Shown piece by piece: positions 17,668 through 26,565 of a DNA stretch of 64,000 bases. Location: contig CAYVKM010000009.1 of the NCBI GenBank assembly GCA_964452045.1, positions 1 through 64,000 of the forward strand. The letters are read 5' to 3'. The translations under genes and the position numbers were made by a program. The DNA comes from CAYVKM01 sp964452045. Lineage in GTDB: Bacteria > Calditrichota > Calditrichia > RBG-13-44-9. A model generated the notes under the pieces. That model was not told the origin of the DNA. It did not search any database and saw only the letters and a program-made list of their open reading frames with translations. Every line of letters starts with the position of its first letter. The first letter of the stretch is position 1.

Positions 17668-18585
17668 TTATTGTGTATGATGAATATCTCTTTCGGACCG
17701 TGGGTGGGTTTTCTTGTAGATAATTTTGAGGCGGTCCATGCTGACATGGGTGTAGATTTGAGTCGTCGACAGACTCGAGTGCCCCAGTAACTCTTTCACC
17801 GCAAATAAATCTGCACCACGATCTAAGAGATGGGTAGCAAATGAATGACGAAGAACATGTGGACTCAAATGTTCTTGTTCGGAAACTTTAGCCAGGTAAT
17901 TTTTTACCATTTTCTGGATGGCAAGCGGGTAGAGTTTTTTTCCTTTCGGATTAACAAAAACTTTTTCCTTGTCCTCAAAGATTTTTATTTTTTCTCTTTC
18001 CTGAAGGTAATTTTTTAAAGCCAAAACTGCGTGCTTTCCCAGTGGTAAGATCCGTTCCTTATTTCTTTTTCCTTCCACTCTTATATAATTAGCATTCAGG
18101 TGAATTTGTTTCATTTTCAGGGAAATCATTTCTCCAAGCCGTATTCCGCATCCGTAAAAGAGTTCAAGAATTGCCCGATCCCGCAAACCCTGGAAAGTAT
18201 CATCCGGGGGTAAATCCATAATTTTTCTGATCTGAGATTCGTCAATAACTACTGGTAACGGTTTTTCCAATTTCGGAGTTCTGATATTCGAGATTGCTTT
18301 ATCATCAAAATTAAAAGTGCGTTTAAGATATTTGAAAAATGATCTGATAGCCGATATTTTGCGAGCGATGCTTCGTTTTGCGAGTCCATTAATGTATAAT
18401 TCTTCCACGAACCGTCTGATATCATCTTTATCGACAGAATTTGGCTCCACTTGATCTGAGTGCGAAGTGGTTTCCAGATATTCGATAAATTGAGATAAAT
18501 CGATTTTATAGGATCGAACGGTAAGCACCGAAAAGCGACGTTCGGATTTGAGATAATCCAAAAAGTTATCGAGATAAGTCCACAT
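17668..18585 (-). CDS. xerC: Tyrosine recombinase XerC/XerD type
   Basis: Site-specific recombinase resolving chromosome dimers at dif. The 305-residue protein has an N-terminal SAM-like DNA-binding domain (1-95) and a catalytic domain with R149 (GIRLGE), a Lys in GKRNKER (173-176), H243 and R246 (SPHVLRHSFA), H269 (LGHSS) and Tyr278 (TQIYTH). All catalytic residues are present. Its start ATG overlaps the topA stop by one base (TAATG), so the two are co-translated; topA followed by xerC is a known bacterial order. Whether it is XerC, XerD or a lone Xer cannot be settled from this window. Confidence 0.95.
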   Translation of the reverse strand: MWTYLDNFLDYLKSERRFSVLTVRSYKIDLSQFIEYLETTSHSDQVEPNSVDKDDIRRFVEELYINGLAKRSIARKISAIRSFFKYLKRTFNFDDKAISNIRTPKLEKPLPVVIDESQIRKIMDLPPDDTFQGLRDRAILELFYGCGIRLGEMISLKMKQIHLNANYIRVEGKRNKERILPLGKHAVLALKNYLQEREKIKIFEDKEKVFVNPKGKKLYPLAIQKMVKNYLAKVSEQEHLSPHVLRHSFATHLLDRGADLFAVKELLGHSSLSTTQIYTHVSMDRLKIIYKKTHPRSERDIHHTQ

Positions 18586-20855
18586 TAGACGACTTTTTCT
18601 TCGACCATTTTAAATTTACATTTTGGACACTGTTTGTAATGACCTTCCGATCGGTTTATTTTCTCCACCATGATCGGATATGAACAATTGGGACACTGTT
18701 CATTAATTGGCCTATCCCACAAAGCAAATTTACATTTGGGATAATTGCTACAGGAATAGAATATTTTCCCTTTTTTAGATTGCCTTTGAACAACCGTACC
18801 ATTGCAGTCAGGTTCGGGGCAATTTACCCCGGTGCTGATCGGTCGGGTATTTTTACACTCCGGATAATTAGAGCATGCCAAGAATTCACCGAATCTTCCC
18901 CGTTTGATAACCATTGGAGAACCGCATTTTTCACAGATCTCTTCGGTGGTTTTTTGTTCAGCCTCCTCTAACGGTTTGGTATTCTTACATTCAGGATACC
19001 CGGTACAGGCATAAAACTTTCCGTTTCTACCCCAGCGAATAACCATGGGCCGGCCACAAACCTCACACTTAACACCAGTCTCTTCCTGTAGTCCCTTCTT
19101 TATTTCTTTCTTTCGGTCCTTAACATGTTCCAATGAAGCTTTAAATGGAGCATAAAATTCATTCAGGGTATCAACATATTTTGACTGCTTTTCCTCAATC
19201 TTATCCAGATTGGCTTCCATTTCAGCAGTGAACTTTACATTGAATATATCCGGGAAATAATTGATCAATAAATCGACAACTGTCATACCCAGGTCGGTGG
19301 GGATCAGGGCCCGATTATCCCGCTCAATATATTTGCGCATAAATAACGTGGTGATTATCTGAGCATAAGTACTGGGACGACCTATCCCCAATTTATCGAG
19401 CAATTTCACCAAAGAACTTTCTGTGTATCTGGGTGGCGGTTGAGTAAACCGCTGTTCAACAATTAAATCGTTCAATTTTAATATCTGTCCCTTGGCTAAC
19501 CCATCAGGAATCTGACCATGTGATTTATTATTATTTTCATCACCATTGGCTTCCATAAATTCGTCCGAGTAGGCAACCAGATATCCCGGGAAAGTAATGA
19601 TCTCGCCCTCCACCCTGAATTCATACTTTCCGGCATTAATGGTAATTACGGTTTTCTCGGCGTTCCCTGGCTTCATCTGACAGGCAATAAATCGTTTCCA
19701 GATAATTTCATAAATTTTATACTGATCGGCTGAGAGATATTTCTTTAATTTTTTGGGTTCATATTCCTCCGATATATAAGTGGGCCGAATGGCTTCATGC
19801 GCATCCTGTGCTCCCTTTTTCTTGCCAAAGTAATTCGGTTTGGGCGGAAGGTAAGTTGGCCCGTAGGAGGAGGTAATATAATTTCGGGTTTTTCCAATGG
19901 CCTCCTGACTTATCCGGGTCGAATCTGTTCTCATATATGTTATTAGGCTGGTGTTCCCTTTTTGGCCCAGATCTACTCCTTCATACAACTGCTGGGCAAT
20001 ACTCATAACCCGGGAAGTCGTCATCCGGTAATAGCGGGAGGCCACCTGCTGAAGTGTGCTGGTAATAAAAGGTGCAGGCGGTTTTTTCGTGACTGTTTTT
20101 TTATCAATGTCCGAAATAACATATTTCTCAGCCAACAAATTGCGTCGGTGCTCTTCGGCTTCGGATTCATTCTTGATCCTGTATTTATTCGGATCTAATT
20201 GGTTGCCCTCTATTTTATACAGCCGAGCCTTAAATTGCCTGGCATTTTTCGCTTCCAGAAGTGCATCAATGGCCCAGTACTCCACCGATTCAAAATTCTT
20301 GATATCTTTCTCCCGTTCGGAAAGCAAACGCAGGGCCACGGACTGGACCCGGCCGGCACTCAGCCCCCGGTAAATTGTCTCCCAGAGAAAGGGACTTACC
20401 TGATATCCCACAATTCGATCCATCACCCGTCTGGCCTGCTGGGCATCTACCCGCGCTTCATCAATCGCCCGAGGATGTTCGATGGCCCGTAAAACCGCTT
20501 CCCGGGTGATCTCATTAAATTCAATCCGGGTAATATCTTTGGCAGATTTCTCAAGTAATTTGGCTATATGATAAGCTATAGCCTCTCCTTCCCGATCCGG
20601 GTCTGTGGCTAACAGGATGTGTTCCACCTTCTTCGCTTGTTCCCGCAGGTCTTTGATTACTTTATTTTTACCTTTTATCGTTACATAGGAAGGTTCAAAA
20701 TTCTTTTCAATATCCACACCAAATTTTGTTTTGGGCAGGTCAATAACATGCCCGATTGATGCAGCCACTTTATAATCTTTACCCAGAATTTTATTGATGG
20801 TTTTCGCCTTGGCAGGAGATTCAACTATAACTAACTTTTTCCCTTGTGTCGTCAT
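18585..20855 (-). CDS. topA: DNA topoisomerase I (type IA)
   Basis: Relaxes negative supercoils. The Toprim domain has VESPAKAKTI (11-20, catalytic Glu12) and DPDREGE (85-91). The nucleophile is Tyr307 (SLITYMRTDSTR). The 756-residue protein ends in four Cys4 zinc-ribbon modules: CEVCGRPM...CTGYPEC, CEKCGSPM...CSNYPEC, CPEPDC...CSNYPKC and CPNC...CPKC. AAGG precedes ATG 20855. It heads the topA-xerC-raiA transcript. Confidence 0.98.
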   Translation of the reverse strand: MTTQGKKLVIVESPAKAKTINKILGKDYKVAASIGHVIDLPKTKFGVDIEKNFEPSYVTIKGKNKVIKDLREQAKKVEHILLATDPDREGEAIAYHIAKLLEKSAKDITRIEFNEITREAVLRAIEHPRAIDEARVDAQQARRVMDRIVGYQVSPFLWETIYRGLSAGRVQSVALRLLSEREKDIKNFESVEYWAIDALLEAKNARQFKARLYKIEGNQLDPNKYRIKNESEAEEHRRNLLAEKYVISDIDKKTVTKKPPAPFITSTLQQVASRYYRMTTSRVMSIAQQLYEGVDLGQKGNTSLITYMRTDSTRISQEAIGKTRNYITSSYGPTYLPPKPNYFGKKKGAQDAHEAIRPTYISEEYEPKKLKKYLSADQYKIYEIIWKRFIACQMKPGNAEKTVITINAGKYEFRVEGEIITFPGYLVAYSDEFMEANGDENNNKSHGQIPDGLAKGQILKLNDLIVEQRFTQPPPRYTESSLVKLLDKLGIGRPSTYAQIITTLFMRKYIERDNRALIPTDLGMTVVDLLINYFPDIFNVKFTAEMEANLDKIEEKQSKYVDTLNEFYAPFKASLEHVKDRKKEIKKGLQEETGVKCEVCGRPMVIRWGRNGKFYACTGYPECKNTKPLEEAEQKTTEEICEKCGSPMVIKRGRFGEFLACSNYPECKNTRPISTGVNCPEPDCNGTVVQRQSKKGKIFYSCSNYPKCKFALWDRPINEQCPNCSYPIMVEKINRSEGHYKQCPKCKFKMVEEKVV

Positions 20856-21200
20856 GAATACCTTAATAATTAGTGCAAATTCATTTTTGTTCCATGCTGA
20901 TTTCTTCGAGATTTACTTTGATATCTCAAATCAACAATTAATTAACTTTGATTAAAGTAAATTTTTTAAAGAAAGTTTCTGAGTCATTTAAATATGATTT
21001 TTCACCCGAGATTCTACTCATAAATATAAAGATTTCCAGATATAAGTCAACTGCTTTTTGCGGATTCTGATAGAATAACTTGAAAATCTTACTGAATCTT
21101 CATTTCACAAAGATTATGATTAGCCATTCGATAAAATCTTACTGATTTTAATATAATTTTATTTTTTCATAAGTTTTCATATTTTATATTCAAAAAACTG
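20856..21200. other. 345-base AT-rich divergent intergenic region (topA / DUF362)
   Basis: No gene is visible. It should hold the promoters of topA (leftward) and the DUF362 operon (rightward). A 13-base direct repeat (AAAATCTTACTGA) occurs at 21083-21095 and 21133-21145, exactly 50 bases apart, on the DUF362 side. An interrupted dyad TTTGA-TATC-TCAAA lies around 20918-20931, on the topA side. No convincing -35/-10 pair was identified. Confidence 0.6.
21083..21145. repeat. 13-base direct repeat, 50-base period, upstream of DUF362 gene
   Basis: AAAATCTTACTGA occurs at 21083-21095 and again at 21133-21145. The separation is close to five helical turns, which would suit two regulator molecules bound on one face. 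Function unknown. Confidence 0.5.
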
Positions 21201-22112
21201 ATGGGTAAAGCTATGATTCGAAGAGATTTTATTAAAACTGCGGTAGCAATGGGGACGGTCTCCCTGGTATTTGGGGATCCTCTGAAAATATTGAGTTCTC
21301 CCAGCCCGGTACCGGAAGTTATCCGGGTAAGCGGAGGTGAACCACCCGATCTTCTGGAGAAAGCACTTCAGAGATTTGGCGGATTAAATAAATTTATCTC
21401 CAAAGGCGATATTGTGGTAATCAAACCAAATATAGGCTGGGACCGGGCGCCGCAATTTGCCGCAAATACCAATCCGGACTTGATCGCCGCACTTATCAAA
21501 AGTTGTTTTGATGTCGGTGCTGCCAAAGTAAAAATATTTGACCGTACCTGCAATAATCCCCAGCGCTGTTACCGCAACAGCGAGATAGAAAAGACGGCCC
21601 GGGATCTGGGTGCAGAAGTTGAGCAAATCAGATCACAGAAATTTAAAAATATTTCCCTCCCGGAAGGGGAAATACTGAAGGAGTGGCCAATCTATCAGGA
21701 TTATCTGGAGGCAGATAAGGTGATAAATGTGCCCATTGCTAAACATCATTCTATGGCCAGAATGACCGGTGGACTTAAGAATTTGATGGGAGTCATGGGT
21801 GGTAACCGGGGAGAAATCCATAATAAATTCTCTATCAAAATTAATGATATAAATGCCCGAATATTACCGACTTTGACCATCATAGATGGATATCGCATTC
21901 TCCTGCGTAACGGGCCAAGCGGTGGTAATGTCAATGATGTTAAATTGGCCAAAACTTTAATCATGAGCCCATGCACTGTATCTGCCGATTTACAGGCGCT
22001 CCAATTATTTAATTTAACGACTAATGAGGTATCCTATCTTCAGGAAGCCCTGCGCCGTGGCCTGAATAAATATGATCCGGCAAATCTTAATGTTTTAAAG
22101 ATCGAAGCTTGA
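21201..22112 (+). CDS. DUF362 protein with twin-arginine signal
   Basis: A 303-residue protein whose N-terminus (MIRRDFIKTAVAMGTVSLVFG) is described in parts: RRDFIK is a twin-arginine motif followed by a hydrophobic stretch, so export by the Tat system in folded, cofactor-bearing form is likely. The body is a DUF362 domain: VVIKPNIGWDRAPQ, NTNPDLIAALIK, AKVKIFDRTCNN, INVPIAKHHSMARMTGGLKNLMG, and DGYRILLRNGPSGG. The start is ATG 21201 or the internal ATG 21213. Five bases after its stop begins the membrane polyferredoxin, so the pair forms one redox unit. DUF362 function is not established; some members carry Fe-S sites, but none is evident in this one. Confidence 0.88.
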   Translation: MGKAMIRRDFIKTAVAMGTVSLVFGDPLKILSSPSPVPEVIRVSGGEPPDLLEKALQRFGGLNKFISKGDIVVIKPNIGWDRAPQFAANTNPDLIAALIKSCFDVGAAKVKIFDRTCNNPQRCYRNSEIEKTARDLGAEVEQIRSQKFKNISLPEGEILKEWPIYQDYLEADKVINVPIAKHHSMARMTGGLKNLMGVMGGNRGEIHNKFSIKINDINARILPTLTIIDGYRILLRNGPSGGNVNDVKLAKTLIMSPCTVSADLQALQLFNLTTNEVSYLQEALRRGLNKYDPANLNVLKIEA

Positions 22113-22116
22113 CGAG

Positions 22117-23667
22117 ATGGCGCGTGCTCGAAGAATTATCCAGATTTGTTTTCTGGTTTTTTTTGTATTTTTGTTTATGAGGGCAAGATATCCCTATGAG
22201 GTAAATCTCGAGAGTGATTTATTTCTTCGCTTTTCGCCGCTCATCCCACTTTTTTATTTTATCGACAATCTGAAACTGGCTTATTTCTTGTGGCCGGCAA
22301 TTATCATTCTGTTATTAACTCCATTCATCGGGCGTTTTTTCTGCGGATGGATTTGCCCATTAGGTTCGTCCCTGGACGTCTTTCACCGCATTTTCAGACG
22401 TAAAAATGAAAACATTAGACTGAAACGCACAAACTGGCCCTGGCTTAAATTCGGGATCCTGTCTTCGCTTATACTCCTAGCTATTTTTTCTATCAATTTG
22501 TGGGGATATTTTGATCCCCTGGCGCTGTTGACCCGAATCTTTACCGTACTTCTCTTTCCTTTCTCAACTCTGATTGTTGAAAATTCTTTACTCTCTGCCG
22601 CGAAAATTCCCTACCTCGAATCATTCAGTTATTCCATTTACGATTCTTTTAAATATAATATAATGCCGGAAGACCAGGTTCGTCTGGCGGGACTGGTGTT
22701 AATAATAATCCTGGCAATTATCGTTTTTAGCATTGAATACTATTCGCGGCGATTTTGGTGCCGGAATATCTGCCCTGCAGGAGCCCTCCTGGGCCTATTA
22801 TCCTCATTCCGTTTCTATGAGAGATTGGTGGGTGAAAGTTGTACCCTGTGCAATAAATGCCAGCGGGATTGTAAAATGAATGCTATACCTGAATCGGATG
22901 TAAAAGAAACCAACAAGGTTGAGTGTATCGAATGTTTTAATTGCTGGGAGAAATGTCCGCCCAAGTCCAAATCAATTGTTTTTCGATTCCGATTAAGGCC
23001 GTATCTCAGCAAACCGGATTTAAGCCGGCGGCAATTCATCGGCTCAACCCTTACCGGTCTTGCCACTATCGGATTGTTCGGTTTAGTCGGGGAAAACAAA
23101 ACCGCCGAGGCAAAACTGATCCGTCCACCCGGCGCTTTACCCGAACCAGAATTTTTAGACCACTGTATTCGCTGTCTGGAATGTGTCAGAATTTGTGCTT
23201 CCAACGGCAGGTGTCTGCAGCCGGCCGGATGGGATCAGAAGCTGGTAAATCTATGGACGCCGGTTGCCAACATGCGAGAGGGCTATTGCGAATATAATTG
23301 CAACCTGTGCGGCGCCGTTTGCCCGACTGATGCCATTTTGCCCTTGTCGCTGGAGGTTAAACAGAAAACGCCGATGGGGATCGCCTATTTTGATAAAAAT
23401 TTGTGTATTCCATTTGTTCGAAATGAGGATTGTATTGTTTGCGAAGAGCATTGCCCAACCCCCGACAAAGCAATTAAGTTTGAACAGAAAGAAGCGATCC
23501 TCCCGGATGGCACAACCCGGTTTGTGAAATATCCTTATGTCAGAAGAGATTTATGCATCGGCTGCGGAATCTGTGAAGAAAAATGCCCTATACCTGGCCC
23601 GCCGGGGGTATTTGTTATAAAAGAGAATGAAAAAAGGTGGGATTCACTGCCTGAAAATATTTCTTGA
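22117..23667 (+). CDS. NapH/NapG-like membrane polyferredoxin
   Basis: A 516-residue protein with two parts. Residues 1-300 resemble NapH: four or five membrane helices, CGWICPLG (76-83) and CRNICPAG (215-222), then two 4Fe-4S motifs (CTLCNKC 242-248, CIECFNC 270-276). Residues 300-516 resemble NapG: an internal twin-arginine-like SRRQFIG (303-309) before a hydrophobic stretch, then Cys-rich clusters at 350-366, 395-402, 439-446 and 480-490. It probably passes electrons from the quinone pool to a periplasmic acceptor, perhaps the DUF362 protein encoded 5 bases upstream. No nitrate or nitrite reductase is in the window, so the terminal acceptor is unknown. Confidence 0.88.
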   Translation: MARARRIIQICFLVFFVFLFMRARYPYEVNLESDLFLRFSPLIPLFYFIDNLKLAYFLWPAIIILLLTPFIGRFFCGWICPLGSSLDVFHRIFRRKNENIRLKRTNWPWLKFGILSSLILLAIFSINLWGYFDPLALLTRIFTVLLFPFSTLIVENSLLSAAKIPYLESFSYSIYDSFKYNIMPEDQVRLAGLVLIIILAIIVFSIEYYSRRFWCRNICPAGALLGLLSSFRFYERLVGESCTLCNKCQRDCKMNAIPESDVKETNKVECIECFNCWEKCPPKSKSIVFRFRLRPYLSKPDLSRRQFIGSTLTGLATIGLFGLVGENKTAEAKLIRPPGALPEPEFLDHCIRCLECVRICASNGRCLQPAGWDQKLVNLWTPVANMREGYCEYNCNLCGAVCPTDAILPLSLEVKQKTPMGIAYFDKNLCIPFVRNEDCIVCEEHCPTPDKAIKFEQKEAILPDGTTRFVKYPYVRRDLCIGCGICEEKCPIPGPPGVFVIKENEKRWDSLPENIS

Positions 23668-23712
23668 TAATTCCGGCAAACTGACTCTTAATAAAAATAC
23701 CATTTAATACAT

Positions 23713-23895
23713 TCAGGAAATTTTTTCAGCCTCATCAATCAGCATAATCGGGATGTCGTCTTCCACCCGGTATAACAGCTTACATTTGTGACACACCAGT
23801 TTCCCGTTTTTATCATTGGTTTTATCCGGGGTGTATTCCAGATCACCTTTGCATTTGGGACAGGCAATGATTTCCAGTAATTGTTTATCTAACAT
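23713..23895 (-). CDS. Trm112-family zinc-ribbon protein
   Basis: A 60-residue protein with the Trm112/YcaR fold: LLEIIACPKCKGDLEY, a second CHKC pair and DDIPIML near the C-terminus. The four cysteines suggest zinc binding. Eukaryotic Trm112 activates methyltransferases; bacterial relatives are often found with lipid- or cell-wall-related genes, and their partners are mostly unknown. GGAG stands 7 bases before ATG 23895. It is last in the transcript that includes accA and the glycosyl genes. Confidence 0.92.
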   Translation of the reverse strand: MLDKQLLEIIACPKCKGDLEYTPDKTNDKNGKLVCHKCKLLYRVEDDIPIMLIDEAEKIS

Positions 23896-23924
23896 AAAGT
23901 ACTCCAGATAATATTGGCAATTGT

Positions 23925-24911
23925 CTATTTTGATTTAGAAGATTTTTCCGTCCAGTAACCCATTTTGGAAAATTTTTCAATCCGTTTATCGATCAAATCT
24001 TTCTTATCCAATTTTTTTAACCGCGCTATTTCATCCAATAAATGCTTTTTCAGAATTTTTGCTGCCTCATCATGATCCCAATGAGCTCCACCCGGTGGTT
24101 CTTTCACAATTTTATCGATAATCCCCAGTTCCAGTAAATCCGGTGCGGTTAATTTCATAACCTCTGCTGCCTGAGGGGCTTTGGCATTATCCCGCCAGAG
24201 AATAGCCGCACAGCCTTCGGGAGAGATTACCGAATACCAACAATTTTCCAGCATCAGGATAACATCCCCTACACCGATACCTAAAGCGCCACCGGAAGCA
24301 CCCTCACCAATAATAGCAATGATGATCGGTACCGGCAGGCGGGCCATCTCAAAGAGATTTTTGGCGATTGCCTCGGCCTGTCCACGTTCCTCCGCCTGAA
24401 TTCCCGGGTAGGCGCCGGGAGTATCCAGCAGAGAGATCACCGGCATATTAAATTTAGCAGCCAGACTCATAATCCTTCGTGCCTTCCGATAACCCTCCGG
24501 ATGGGCCATGCCAAAGTTGCGGTATAAATTTTCCTTTACATCCCGGCCCTTCTGATGACCGATAATGGCGATTCTCTGATCGTCCAGGAAACCTATTCCT
24601 GAGACAATCGCCGGATCATCCGAATAATACCGGTCCCCATGCAGTTCGAAGAAATCGGTTACCATCCGTTTGATATAATCCAGGGTGTACGGCCGGTCGG
24701 GATGCCGGGCTAACTGAACCCTTTGCCAGGGCGTTAGTTTGGAATAAATTTCTTTTTGTAAAGTGTATGCTTTTCGGTTCAATCGCTTGATGTCCTCGGA
24801 AAGATCCAAACCGGTTTCCCGTGCGTAGTCTTCCATTTCAATGATCTTTTTTTGCAACTCCACCACCGGTTTTTCAAAATCCAAAACCATGCGAAAACTT
24901 TTTTTCAACAT
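23925..24911 (-). CDS. accA: Acetyl-CoA carboxylase carboxyltransferase subunit alpha
   Basis: The alpha subunit of the carboxyltransferase that transfers CO2 from carboxybiotin to acetyl-CoA, the first step of fatty acid synthesis. Residues follow the AccA order: LDFEKPVVELQKKI, LTPWQRVQLARHPDRPYTLDYI, FFELHGDRYYSDD, GHQKGRD, FGMAHPEGYRKARRIM, DTPGAYPGI, GEGASGGALGIGVGD and SPEGCAAILWRD. The length (328) is normal. GAGGA precedes ATG 24911. accD is not in the window. Confidence 0.97.
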   Translation of the reverse strand: MLKKSFRMVLDFEKPVVELQKKIIEMEDYARETGLDLSEDIKRLNRKAYTLQKEIYSKLTPWQRVQLARHPDRPYTLDYIKRMVTDFFELHGDRYYSDDPAIVSGIGFLDDQRIAIIGHQKGRDVKENLYRNFGMAHPEGYRKARRIMSLAAKFNMPVISLLDTPGAYPGIQAEERGQAEAIAKNLFEMARLPVPIIIAIIGEGASGGALGIGVGDVILMLENCWYSVISPEGCAAILWRDNAKAPQAAEVMKLTAPDLLELGIIDKIVKEPPGGAHWDHDEAAKILKKHLLDEIARLKKLDKKDLIDKRIEKFSKMGYWTEKSSKSK

Positions 24912-24926
24912 AAAAAATTCCTCTGG

Positions 24927-25658
24927 CTAATACCGCCCGAATAAACTCCACAATTTTAGCTTCCAGACCACAAAGACTGCTTCCATGATGATGCGTTTGG
25001 ACATTTTTGAAGCACCCTCGGTTCGGTCATGAAAGATAATAGGAATTTCTTTGATTTTAAACCCTCTTTTCCATGCCTTAAAATTCATTTCAATTTGAAA
25101 TGAATATCCGCTCGAACTGACTTTCTCCAGCGGTATGGATTCCAGGACCTGTCGATCAAAACATTTAAAACCACTGGTACAGTCATGAATGGGTAAACCG
25201 GTAATAAAACGGGTGTATTTACTGGCCATCACACTGATAAATAATCGGATCAATGGCCAGTTAATGACATTGACCCCGGTAAGATAACGAGAACCAATCA
25301 CAAGATCGGTCTCCTTCATGGCATTCAAGAAATTCGGGATTTCTTTAGGATCGTGCGACAGATCTGCATCCATTTCAAAAATATACCGATAATCTCGCTC
25401 CAGTGCATACTTGAATCCGGTGACGTATGCTGTTCCCAGTCCCAGTTTACCCGACCGTTGAATCATAAAAAGTGAGTTTTGGTTTTTCATATACCGCTTG
25501 ATGAATTCTGCCGTACCATCGGGTGAATTGTCATCTATTATTAGAACATCCAAATTTTCAATTCCCAGCCCAAACACCACATTCAGCACTTTCTCTATAT
25601 TTTTGATCTCATTGTATGTTGGTATAATAACCAGTACGCGATTCAGATTCTTATCCAT
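24927..25658 (-). CDS. Polyprenol-phosphate glycosyltransferase, dolichol-phosphate-mannose-synthase-like (GT2)
   Basis: A 243-residue cytoplasmic GT-A glycosyltransferase. It contains VIIPTYNEIKNIEKVL, IDDNSPDGTAEFI, LGLGTAYVTGFKYAL, FEMDADLSHDPKEI (DxD metal site) and SGFKCFDRQVLE, the pattern of polyprenol monophosphomannose synthases. No C-terminal membrane helices are present, unlike the longer forms. It probably makes a lipid-linked sugar for periplasmic glycosylation, for which the DUF2723 transferase in the same transcript is a candidate user (inference). It overlaps the sugar-nucleotide reductase gene by 8 bases. Confidence 0.92.
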   Translation of the reverse strand: MDKNLNRVLVIIPTYNEIKNIEKVLNVVFGLGIENLDVLIIDDNSPDGTAEFIKRYMKNQNSLFMIQRSGKLGLGTAYVTGFKYALERDYRYIFEMDADLSHDPKEIPNFLNAMKETDLVIGSRYLTGVNVINWPLIRLFISVMASKYTRFITGLPIHDCTSGFKCFDRQVLESIPLEKVSSSGYSFQIEMNFKAWKRGFKIKEIPIIFHDRTEGASKMSKRIIMEAVFVVWKLKLWSLFGRY

Positions 25659-26550
25659 CCTTTTGCAATTTCCATCTTAAAAATATGAGAGATTCTTCAA
25701 CCGAGCGAGGCGTATAATACAATTTTTTTTCTGCCAAGTCAATTTTTAAACCGCCTCTGGACGGTCGGTTTGCTGCCTGCCCAAGTTCTTTTGTTTCAAT
25801 CGGAGCTACCAAGTCTTCCGGTTTATTAAAGACACCGCAAATTTTTAGGGTAAAATCATACCGGCTCAGATAGTCCCGACCAGCCAGATGATACTTGCCC
25901 AATGCCGCCTGGTCAATTATTAACTGACTTCCGAGAGCAAGATCTTCCGCTAAAGTCGGATTATTAAACTGATCTGTCACAACCCGAATTTTTTTATTGT
26001 TCTGCAGGTTCTCCAGGACCCAGAGAAAGAAATTTTTTTTCACATCTACCCCACTGCCATATAGCACACAGGTTCTGACGATGGTAAACGGAAGGCCAAT
26101 CTGCTGCAGAACATTTTCCGATGCCAGCTTTGATTTTCCATAATAGCCCAGGGGATTAGGACGGGCAGATTCATCATAAGGCCCATCTTTACCATCAAAT
26201 ACATAATCGGTCGAATAGTGTATCAGGTGAACATCCAGATTTCTGGCAATCTTGGCCAGATTTTCCACGCCCTTCACATTTACCTGCCAACACAACTCCT
26301 TGTCCTTTTCGCATCCATCAACGTCAGTAAAGGAGGCAGCATTTAAAATTGCTTCCGGATTAAAATCCTTGATGAGGTCCTTACATTTCTGGATATTGGT
26401 AATATCCAACTTCTGGTAACCCCAACCCTCTTCGGTTAAAAACGGGTGTTTTTCCAGACCCGTTCCCAATATTTCATATTTTTCTTTTAAAACCTGGATC
26501 AGGGCCTGACCAAGTAAACCATTTGCCCCTGTAATTACAACTTTTTTCAT
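25651..26550 (-). CDS. dTDP-4-dehydrorhamnose reductase-like SDR (RmlD family)
   Basis: A 299-residue extended short-chain reductase: GANGLLGQAL (NAD(P) binding), NAASFTDVDGCE, STDYVFDGKDGPYDE, YYGKSKLASE (catalytic Tyr-x3-Lys) and RVVTDQFNNPTLAEDLA are RmlD-like. It may reduce a 4-keto deoxysugar or act on another sugar nucleotide; rmlA, rmlB and rmlC are not nearby, so the rhamnose assignment is uncertain and no gene symbol is given. An in-frame TTG at 26556 precedes the chosen ATG 26550. The next gene overlaps it by 8 bases. Confidence 0.88.
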   Translation of the reverse strand: MKKVVITGANGLLGQALIQVLKEKYEILGTGLEKHPFLTEEGWGYQKLDITNIQKCKDLIKDFNPEAILNAASFTDVDGCEKDKELCWQVNVKGVENLAKIARNLDVHLIHYSTDYVFDGKDGPYDESARPNPLGYYGKSKLASENVLQQIGLPFTIVRTCVLYGSGVDVKKNFFLWVLENLQNNKKIRVVTDQFNNPTLAEDLALGSQLIIDQAALGKYHLAGRDYLSRYDFTLKICGVFNKPEDLVAPIETKELGQAANRPSRGGLKIDLAEKKLYYTPRSVEESLIFLRWKLQKDG

Positions 26551-26565
26551 ATTCAATAAATTTTA

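Noticed and set aside
17646..17747. N-terminal extension of the RaiA protein to 17747
   Set aside because: It overlaps xerC coding sequence, has no ribosome site, and RaiA/HPF proteins begin at the MNRTITARHF-type start, which has an ideal AGGAGG upstream.
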